Assembly: GCA_009845505.1 (NCBI GenBank)
Contig: VXZL01000028.1
Span: 1 to 5,350 of the forward strand
From: Candidatus Poribacteria bacterium
GTDB lineage: Bacteria > Poribacteria > WGA-4E > WGA-3G
DNA: 5,350 bases
Direction of reading: 5' to 3'
The translations under genes were made by a program, and so were the position numbers. Positions 1 through 4,698 of the stretch are shown piece after piece. Every line of letters starts with the position of its first letter. Within the stretch, counting starts at the first letter, position 1. The notes below the pieces were generated by a model. It searched no databases and had not been told where the DNA came from. It worked only from the letters and a program-made list of their open reading frames with translations.

Positions 1-40
1 CACTAATCGCCAATTGCCAACCGCTGACCGCTAACAACTA
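1..40 (+). repeat. Degenerate tandem heptamer array (left copy)
   Basis: Read in steps of seven from position 6, the sequence falls into related units: ATCGCCA (6-12), ATTGCCA (13-19), ACCGCTG (20-26), ACCGCTA (27-33) and the weaker ACAACTA (34-40). They share the pattern A, any base, pyrimidine, G, C, pyrimidine, purine. The array probably starts before the window, since CACTA (1-5) fits the end of another unit. It resembles the short tandemly repeated heptamers known between genes of filamentous cyanobacteria and some other bacteria. The function is unknown. A related array in the opposite orientation begins at 841. Confidence 0.55.
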
Positions 41-41
41 T

Positions 42-70
42 TTGCATTATCTAACGATGCATGGTATAAT
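42..70 (+). promoter_or_regulatory. Predicted sigma70-type promoter with extended -10
   Basis: A perfect TATAAT -10 box lies at 65-70 and is preceded by TGG at 62-64, giving the extended -10 form TGnTATAAT. A weak -35 candidate, TTGCAT (42-47), is exactly 17 bp upstream. Transcription would begin near position 77. That is downstream of the first possible ATG (73) but before the in-frame ATG at 85. The -35 part lies at the decayed edge of the heptamer array. Confidence 0.5.
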
Positions 71-72
71 TT

Positions 73-846
73 ATGATAATATTTATGTTACATCGTGAAG
101 TTAGCAAAACAGCGTTATCTATTATAGAGGACGGCGCGCCGATGCTCACGTGCTGTTACGGTGACCTTGAACGTCCGACCTATTTCCATCCGCTCTATGC
201 GTCGAATGGACAGGTCGTAACAGAGGATGCGGACAACCGGGCACAGTATCCACCAGGGATCTGTTTTACACTCGGAACCGTCAACGGTGAGCAGCGAGCA
301 GCGTATGAACGGAAACCGACGCTTGCGGAATCCGCGGAAGAATTCGCAATTGTCACAACGTATGGTGCCCCAGAATCGCTTCTGATAGAGACGTTCACGA
401 CAAAAGTCCATCTCCGTCAAACCCAAGTCCAAGTGTTGGACATAGAAGTCTCACTACACGCACCGACGACTTCACTCGATATTGCGGGTAACACGGGACT
501 CACGTGTCGGGCTGTTGAGATGGAATACCGCAAAGCCTTGGATGCAGACGGGCGACTTGGTGAGTCGGAAGTCAACGGAAATAAATCGGCGTGGGGAACG
601 CTTTCAGGTATTACGACTGCTGAGCAAAACGCCGTCGGTATCGCTATCTTTCCGCATCCTACAAATGGAGAAACGACATTTTTTGCTGACGATCTCTCTT
701 ATGGGTTTCTGTTCGCAGAGGCAACACCTTTCACAGTGGAGGTCGGTGCAACACGGATTTTGAAATACCGAATGCTTGCGTACATCGGTGATCTCTTTAC
801 CTTTGATGTCTGGCAGTACCACGAGGATTATACTAATGGTCGGTAG
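73..846 (+). CDS. DUF6807 (PmoA-like) family protein
   Basis: The protein has 257 residues and no signal peptide or membrane helix, so it is probably cytoplasmic. It resembles the DUF6807 family, which Pfam named after methane oxygenase PmoA although no such activity is supported. Matching blocks are RPTYFHPLYASNG (34-46), the FTLGTVNG turn (65-72), SAWGTLSG (172-179), VGIAIFPHPTN (188-198) and a C-terminal beta-rich stretch ending KYRMLAYIGD (231-240). The histidine-rich HPHHRG-like motif usual before the FTLG block is replaced by AQYPPG (57-62), so a metal or sugar role should not be assumed. The longest frame is listed. The promoter at 42-70 favours starting at the in-frame ATG at 85 (Met5), which keeps the whole domain. 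Neither start has a Shine-Dalgarno sequence. The function is unknown; members often occur near carbohydrate-use genes, but nothing here shows that. Confidence 0.75.
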   Translation: MIIFMLHREVSKTALSIIEDGAPMLTCCYGDLERPTYFHPLYASNGQVVTEDADNRAQYPPGICFTLGTVNGEQRAAYERKPTLAESAEEFAIVTTYGAPESLLIETFTTKVHLRQTQVQVLDIEVSLHAPTTSLDIAGNTGLTCRAVEMEYRKALDADGRLGESEVNGNKSAWGTLSGITTAEQNAVGIAIFPHPTNGETTFFADDLSYGFLFAEATPFTVEVGATRILKYRMLAYIGDLFTFDVWQYHEDYTNGR

Positions 847-889
847 TCGGCTATCAGCTGTCAGTAATTGAGGTTTTCTGGTTTGTAGT
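841..889 (-). repeat. Degenerate tandem heptamer array (right copy, inverted)
   Basis: In plus-strand steps of seven from 841 the units are CGGTAGT (841), CGGCTAT (848), CAGCTGT (855) and CAGTAAT (862). The phase then decays through TGAGGTT and TTCTGGT to TTGTAGT (883-889). On the minus strand the good units read ATTACTG, ACAGCTG, ATAGCCG and ACTACCG, close to the left array read on the plus strand. The two arrays therefore face each other around the DUF6807 gene. The stop codon TAG (844-846) of that gene lies inside the first unit. The rest of the gap up to 928 holds only a weak 6-bp stem (879-884 with 894-899) without a T run. Confidence 0.5.
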
Positions 890-915
890 AGGGAAACCAT
901 TCATTGCCCGTTCAC

Positions 916-921
916 TATATG
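916..921 (+). promoter_or_regulatory. Possible -10 element ahead of miaB
   Basis: TATATG lies eight bases before the miaB ATG at 929. If it is a -10 box, transcription would start at about 928, giving an almost leaderless mRNA. This would fit the absence of a Shine-Dalgarno sequence. I see no convincing -35 box, so this is a weak call. Confidence 0.25.
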
Positions 922-928
922 AAAGTCT

Positions 929-2353
929 ATGAAAGACCAAACGCTTTTCCCACTGTATAATAAAGATAAGCCAGCAGGTAATCCGCTGCAAGCACCCCAG
1001 GCGGGAATGCCTTCGCATGCCCGGCGCGTTTACATCGAAACCTATGGGTGCCAGATGAACGTCAGTGATAGCGAACTCATGGCGGGTATCTTGACACAAA
1101 GCGGACACCAGACCGTGCCACATCTCGACGATGCCGATGTCGTCCTTGTCAATACCTGTGCGATACGGGAAAACGCTGAAACCAAAGTTATCAATCGACT
1201 TGTGCAGCTCAACCACCGTAAACGCCGTCAACCCGACCTTATTATCGGTGTGTGTGGCTGTATGGCGCAGCATCTCCGGGATAAACTTCTTGACGCAGCA
1301 CCTTATGTTGACCTCGTAATGGGACCTGATGCCTATCGGGATCTACCCGTGGCACTCGATTCTCTGGCGCGTGGCGTTGAATCTCACGTTTCCCTTACAG
1401 ACCGAGACCCGTTTGTTGGATTACGGTTGGACAAAAGCGAGGATTACGCCGACATCGCCCCCATCCGAAAAGAGGGAATCCGCGCATGGCTCACGATCCA
1501 ACGCGGGTGCGATAAGATGTGCACCTTCTGCATCGTCCCCTTCGTCCGCGGCAGAGAGCGGAGCCTCCCCTTAAAACTTCTCGTTGAGGATGTCGAAAAA
1601 CTTGTGGACCAAGGCTTCAAAGAGGTCGTTCTGCTCGGTCAGACGGTTAACTCCTACCGCGACAACGATGCCGATTTCGGAGACCTTCTCTATGCTGTCG
1701 GTGATGTCAACGGATTGGAACGCGTGCGGTTTACCTCTCCACACCCTGCAGATGCAACTGACAGTATGATTGATGCAATGGCAAGTTCTTCAAGCGTCTG
1801 TAAACACCTGCATCTCCCACTCCAATCCGGCTCAACTGAAGTCCTTGAGCGGATGCGGCGCACCTACAGGGCTGAGGAATACCGTAACCTCGTCGCCAAA
1901 CTTCGCGAACGTATTCCTGATATCGCTATCACAACCGATATTATCGTCGGTTTCTGTGGTGAGACCGAAGATGAGTTTATGGAGACGTACAAGATGATGG
2001 CGGACATCCGCTACGATTCAGCATTCATGTTCAAGTATTCCGAACGCGAAGGAACACTTGCACACAAAGCATTCCCTGACGATGTGCCGGAAACGGTAAA
2101 AGGTGAACGGCTTAAACGGATTATCGAACTCCAGGAAAACATTTCCGCAGAAATCAATCGTGACACCGTTGGTGATACCGTCGCTGTGCTTATAGAGGGT
2201 GAATCACGGCGGGATGCGGATAAATACCACGGAAAAACCGATGGCTTCAAAACTGCTGTATTTCCGAAGGTTCCCGATACCAAAATCGGCGATGTCGTCA
2301 ACGTTCGTGTTGACACGACAACGGCACATACTTTGATTGGACAGACTGTTTGA
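929..2353 (+). CDS. miaB: tRNA-2-methylthio-N6-dimethylallyladenosine synthase MiaB
   Basis: MiaB is a radical-SAM enzyme with two 4Fe-4S clusters that adds a methylthio group to i6A37 in tRNAs reading UNN codons. The 474 residues show the full order. The N-terminal UPF0004 domain has cluster cysteines C41 (ETYGCQMN), C77 (VNTC) and C111 (GCMAQ). The radical-SAM motif is C194-x3-C198-x2-C201, followed by IVPFVRGRERS, and a TRAM RNA-binding domain occupies about 405-474. YGCQMNVSDSE and RGRERS favour MiaB over RimO or MtaB. LGQTVNSY replaces the commoner LGQNVNSY, and VGFCGETE has Cys where Pro is usual. The first conserved block begins near residue 33, so there is a 32-residue hydrophilic extension. 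Met27 (ATG at 1007, after AGGCGGGA) is an alternative start. No miaA is visible nearby. The gene is isolated on both sides by short gaps and is probably its own transcription unit. Confidence 0.95.
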   Translation: MKDQTLFPLYNKDKPAGNPLQAPQAGMPSHARRVYIETYGCQMNVSDSELMAGILTQSGHQTVPHLDDADVVLVNTCAIRENAETKVINRLVQLNHRKRRQPDLIIGVCGCMAQHLRDKLLDAAPYVDLVMGPDAYRDLPVALDSLARGVESHVSLTDRDPFVGLRLDKSEDYADIAPIRKEGIRAWLTIQRGCDKMCTFCIVPFVRGRERSLPLKLLVEDVEKLVDQGFKEVVLLGQTVNSYRDNDADFGDLLYAVGDVNGLERVRFTSPHPADATDSMIDAMASSSSVCKHLHLPLQSGSTEVLERMRRTYRAEEYRNLVAKLRERIPDIAITTDIIVGFCGETEDEFMETYKMMADIRYDSAFMFKYSEREGTLAHKAFPDDVPETVKGERLKRIIELQENISAEINRDTVGDTVAVLIEGESRRDADKYHGKTDGFKTAVFPKVPDTKIGDVVNVRVDTTTAHTLIGQTV

Positions 2354-2371
2354 TGGATGCCAACACCTGTA

Positions 2372-2395
2372 GGAGGGGTTTGTAACCCCGACTCC
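2372..2395 (+). repeat. Intergenic hairpin, likely a dispersed repeat
   Basis: GGGGTT (2375-2380) pairs perfectly with AACCCC (2384-2389) across a three-base loop. An outer GGA (2372-2374) can pair with TCC (2393-2395) across a three-base bulge. CTCC (2392-2395) can instead pair with GGAG at 2400-2403, so two short structures compete. There is no T run, so it is not a classical intrinsic terminator, although it lies 18 bases after the miaB stop. The GTAGG start and mirrored CCCC end resemble dispersed intergenic repeats I recall from Poribacteria-like genomes. That identity is from memory and not tested. Confidence 0.45.
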
Positions 2396-2438
2396 CTATG
2401 GAGCGCTGGTGGAAATGTCTAAATAATCCTGAGTCTAC

Positions 2439-2444
2439 TATAAT
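2439..2444 (+). promoter_or_regulatory. TATAAT hexamer overlapping the map start codon
   Basis: A perfect TATAAT lies over the first two bases of the likely map start codon (ATG 2443-2445). As a -10 box it would start transcription near 2451, inside the gene. The next in-frame ATG (2485) would remove the conserved IKSKIEIEK segment. No good -35 is seen 16-18 bp upstream. It may therefore be chance, or a sign that the true promoter lies higher in the 2354-2442 gap. Confidence 0.2.
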
Positions 2445-3228
2445 GGACAAACTTAGAATCAAAAGCAAAATTGAAATCGAAAAAATGAAACAGAGCGGGA
2501 AAGCCGCTGCGACTATCCTCAAACGCATTGGGGAAGCGATTGCTCCAGGTGTATCGACTGCTGAGCTGGAACGCATTTCACAGGATACAATCGCTGAAGT
2601 CAATGCCATATCTTCCTTCTTAGGCTATCAACCTCCGGAACACGAACCTTACCCCGCCACAATATGTACCTCTATCAACGATGTCGTTATCCACGGGATT
2701 CCACACGAGAGTCATATTCTCAAAGACGGCGACATCATCGGAATTGATACGGCTGTCAGTATCGACAGCTACCATGGCGACAACGCATACACCTTTCCCG
2801 TTGGAGACATCTCACCATCAGCCGCGCGTCTATTGAAAGTGACACGGCGTTCTCTCTACGATGCGATTACCGAAGCGAAACCCGGAAACCGTGTCGGCGA
2901 CATCTCTTCCAAATTACAGCAAGGCGCGGAATCCCAAGGTTTCTCCGTCCTCCAGAATTTTTCTGGGCACGGCATCGGACGGAGCCTCCATGAAGCACCA
3001 GAGGTCCCTTGCATGGGAGTCGCGGGGCGCGGCTTACGCCTCAGACCGGGGATGGTCCTCGCAATTGAGACAATGGTTAACGTCGGGCTACCCGATGTCC
3101 AGATACTCACAGACGGATGGACGGTTACAACAGTAGACGGAAGCCTCTCGGCACTCTTTGAGCATACCGTGGCGATACTCTCGGACGGACCCGAAATTTT
3201 AACAGGAAGCGAATTGTGGGAAACCTAA
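2443..3228 (+). CDS. map: Type I methionine aminopeptidase
   Basis: This cytoplasmic metalloenzyme removes the N-terminal methionine from new proteins. From the ATG at 2443 the protein has 261 residues, normal for a bare type I enzyme without a zinc-finger extension. All five metal ligands are visible: D102 (GIDTAV), D113 (YHGDNA), H176 (SGHGIGRSLHE), E209 (LAIETMVN) and E240 (SALFEHT). Substrate-contact H84 (VVIHGIP) and H183 are also present. IET replaces the commoner IEP next to the fourth ligand. The longer reading from ATG 2398 adds MERWWKCLNNPESTI, which does not resemble the family and overlaps the tail of the intergenic hairpin region. Start 2443 places RIKSKIEIEKMKQSG at the expected N-terminus. 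No Shine-Dalgarno sequence is seen close by. The gene heads a four-gene run, and its last 13 bases overlap ccmC. Confidence 0.93.
   Translation: MDKLRIKSKIEIEKMKQSGKAAATILKRIGEAIAPGVSTAELERISQDTIAEVNAISSFLGYQPPEHEPYPATICTSINDVVIHGIPHESHILKDGDIIGIDTAVSIDSYHGDNAYTFPVGDISPSAARLLKVTRRSLYDAITEAKPGNRVGDISSKLQQGAESQGFSVLQNFSGHGIGRSLHEAPEVPCMGVAGRGLRLRPGMVLAIETMVNVGLPDVQILTDGWTVTTVDGSLSALFEHTVAILSDGPEILTGSELWET
3204..3207 (+). promoter_or_regulatory. Ribosome binding site of ccmC
   Basis: AGGA ends eight bases before the GTG at 3216. This supports the GTG start of ccmC inside the end of map, since no ATG is available at a suitable place. Confidence 0.65.
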
Positions 3229-3896
3229 GTACAAGAATTATTGCCATCATCACTGCACTCCTTATTTTCATCTCTCTCTATCTCATCTTCGGCTATGCAC
3301 GAATTGAAGGCACGATGCTTGAGGTTCAGAAAATCTTCTACTACCACGTCTCTGCCGCGCTGACAGTTTTTGTGGCGTTTGGTGTCAACTGCGTCTTCAG
3401 TATCAAATACCTCATCCAACGCAAACCCAATGACGACCTACTTGCAGTTGCTGCTGCCGAACTCGGCATTGTCTTTTGCACAATTGCCCTCCTCTCTGGA
3501 CCGATCTGGGCAAGATACGCATGGAATACATGGTGGAATTGGGAGGCACGCCTCACAAGTACGCTTGTGCTCTGGCTGATGTATATCGGCTATTTTATTC
3601 TCCGATCCGCTCTCGAAGGAGATAAACGCAGAATCTATGCTGCGGTTCTTGGCATTATCGCCTATCTGGATGTGCCGATTGTCTATTACGCTGTGGATAT
3701 CTGGCAGGGGGGATTGCACCCCGATCGTGGGACGAAGTGGAGCCTCGAAGCAACGATGCGGCATACATGGATGGTAGCATTGCTCGCACTTATTCTGCTA
3801 TTTACCTTCTTACTTATCGTGAGGTATCGCATGAAAAAGGCGCAGGCGCGTTATGAAGCTATACAACAGCAACACCTCACGGAGGCATCATCATGA
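3216..3896 (+). CDS. ccmC: Cytochrome c maturation haem-handling protein CcmC
   Basis: CcmC is the inner-membrane protein of System I cytochrome c biogenesis that presents haem for attachment to CcmE. The 226-residue protein has about six membrane helices (roughly 7-25, 46-66, 77-97, 112-130, 139-157, 173-193). The tryptophan-rich haem motif WNTWWNWEARLTS (103-115) lies in the loop before the fourth helix; the usual WWxWD carries Glu110 instead of Asp. The two haem-ligand histidines are H44 (FYYHVSAA) and H158 (WQGGLHPDRG). Length and helix number fit CcmC rather than the much longer CcmF or CcsA. Translation starts at GTG 3216 with AGGA in front. The gene overlaps map by 13 bp and shares ATGA with the ccmD-like gene, so the genes are probably translationally coupled. 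A charged tail (RYRMKKAQARYEAIQQQ) lies on the cytoplasmic side. ccmA and ccmB do not precede it here. Confidence 0.92.
   Translation: MGNLSTRIIAIITALLIFISLYLIFGYARIEGTMLEVQKIFYYHVSAALTVFVAFGVNCVFSIKYLIQRKPNDDLLAVAAAELGIVFCTIALLSGPIWARYAWNTWWNWEARLTSTLVLWLMYIGYFILRSALEGDKRRIYAAVLGIIAYLDVPIVYYAVDIWQGGLHPDRGTKWSLEATMRHTWMVALLALILLFTFLLIVRYRMKKAQARYEAIQQQHLTEASS
3881..3885 (+). promoter_or_regulatory. Strong ribosome binding site of the ccmD-like gene
   Basis: GGAGG, the best Shine-Dalgarno sequence in the window, ends seven bases before ATG 3893 and fixes the start of the ccmD-like gene. Confidence 0.8.
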
Positions 3897-4231
3897 AAAT
3901 AGCGGTTTTAGTAAGCTTTTTAGCGGTTTTGATAATCTTCTTTTTTGTAACGCAGGTACCAATCACCCTGACAGCCAACGAAGTCGCAAAGGCTGTTTCA
4001 GAAGCCACCTCCGAGTCTGGTGTGTCTGTAGACGAAGACGTACTGGAAAAGGCAGTGCAGTTATCCGTTGCGAAACTCGAAAAAGGACAAAGCAGACGAC
4101 TGAAATATCTCGCCTCCGCATATCTCGTTATCTGGTTGGTATTCGTCCTCTATGTCTTGCAACTTGATCGGCAACAGCAGGAACTCGACAAACGCCTCGC
4201 CCAACTCGAACAAGACTCTGAAGGTATCTAA
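3893..4231 (+). CDS. ccmD: CcmD-like protein with an extra N-terminal helix
   Basis: The 112 residues have two hydrophobic segments. Residues 3-19 form a Lys-led signal anchor or signal peptide. Residues 28-68 are hydrophilic, acidic and probably helical. The C-terminal part is typical CcmD: LKYLASAYLVIWLVFVLYVL (70-89), then a charged heptad-like stretch (RQQQELDKRLAQLEQ, 93-107). CcmD is a small membrane protein that binds the CcmABC complex and helps release haem-loaded CcmE. Ordinary CcmD proteins have about 45-75 residues and one helix, so this one is clearly enlarged. With two helices both ends would be cytoplasmic and the middle periplasmic, which keeps the known CcmD topology of a cytoplasmic C-terminus. 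Its position directly after ccmC, with an ATGA overlap and GGAGG, strongly supports the call. The N-terminal half has no family I recognise. Confidence 0.75.
   Translation: MKIAVLVSFLAVLIIFFFVTQVPITLTANEVAKAVSEATSESGVSVDEDVLEKAVQLSVAKLEKGQSRRLKYLASAYLVIWLVFVLYVLQLDRQQQELDKRLAQLEQDSEGI
4220..4224 (+). promoter_or_regulatory. Ribosome binding site of the SRPBCC gene
   Basis: GAAGG ends six bases before ATG 4231, within the last codons of the ccmD-like gene. It supports coupled translation across the TAATG junction. Confidence 0.5.
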
Positions 4232-4698
4232 TGAAAACGTTCCTTTTCAAAACACAACAGGTGCTTGAACAACCACTTGCAGAAGTTTTCGCATTCTTTT
4301 CTGATGCACATAACCTCGCCAAAATTACACCACCGTGGCTCCGCTTTGAAGTCCTAACCCCAGCACCAATCGAGATGTCACCAGGAACACGTATCGACTA
4401 CCGGTTGAAACTTCGCGGCATTCCACTCCGCTGGCAGAGCGAGATTACGGAATGGAATCCTCCGTATATGTTTGCAGATGAACAACGCCGCGGTCCGTAT
4501 CGGCTCTGGCGACACACCCATACCTTCAACGAGACAGAAAATGGAGTGGTCGTAGGTGATTCAGTCGAATACGCCGTCTGGGGCAATCAGATCGTTGACA
4601 AATTTTTTGTGCGTCCAGATATAGAGAAAATCTTTGCTTATCGCTCGGAACAGCTGGAGAGGATCTTCGACAAGACTAACGCTTCATACGGAAAATAG
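4231..4698 (+). CDS. SRPBCC (START/Bet v 1-like) superfamily protein
   Basis: The 155-residue soluble protein has the helix-grip fold pattern of the SRPBCC superfamily: an early beta strand, then VFAFFSDAHNLAKITPPWLRF (19-39), a Pro- and Gly-rich turn (GTRIDYRLKLRGIPLRW, 52-68), WNPPYMFADEQRRGPYRLWRHTHTF (75-99), D110-V112-Y114, and a long C-terminal helix (about 130-148). It resembles the group often labelled ligand-binding SRPBCC or, misleadingly, CDP-paratose 2-epimerase-like; no epimerase motif is present. The ligand is unknown, and lipid- or quinone-type molecules are only a family-level guess. It starts within TAATG of the ccmD-like gene after GAAGG, so it belongs to the same transcript. 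Its last 15 bases overlap the end of the opposing transglycosylase gene. Nothing visible links it to haem. Confidence 0.85.
   Translation: MKTFLFKTQQVLEQPLAEVFAFFSDAHNLAKITPPWLRFEVLTPAPIEMSPGTRIDYRLKLRGIPLRWQSEITEWNPPYMFADEQRRGPYRLWRHTHTFNETENGVVVGDSVEYAVWGNQIVDKFFVRPDIEKIFAYRSEQLERIFDKTNASYGK

Noticed and set aside
73..846. DUF6807 gene as a methane monooxygenase subunit
   Set aside because: The Pfam name PmoA is misleading. The protein is soluble, lacks membrane helices and shows no particulate methane monooxygenase features.
872..899. Possible hairpin TGGTTT/AAACCA as a terminator after the DUF6807 gene
   Set aside because: The stem is six weak pairs with a nine-base loop and no T run.
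919..960. Short reading frame of 13 codons overlapping the start of miaB
   Set aside because: It has no ribosome binding site, no run of regulatory codons and no terminator-like structure, and is explained by a chance ATG ten bases before the miaB start.
2398..2442. Longer methionine aminopeptidase starting at ATG 2398
   Set aside because: The extra 15 residues are unlike the family, overlap the hairpin region and lack a convincing ribosome binding site. The domain begins normally after Met at 2443.
2856..3136. Open frames on both strands inside the methionine aminopeptidase gene
   Set aside because: They are shadows of a strongly conserved gene with all catalytic residues and show no recognisable domains.
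3900..3930. Direct repeat TAGCGGTTTT at 3900-3909 and 3921-3930
   Set aside because: It lies in codons for two Ala-Val-Leu triplets of the hydrophobic helix, so protein composition explains it.
4231..4698. SRPBCC protein as CDP-paratose 2-epimerase
   Set aside because: The name travels by database transfer. There is no Rossmann fold or short-chain dehydrogenase motif in the 155 residues.
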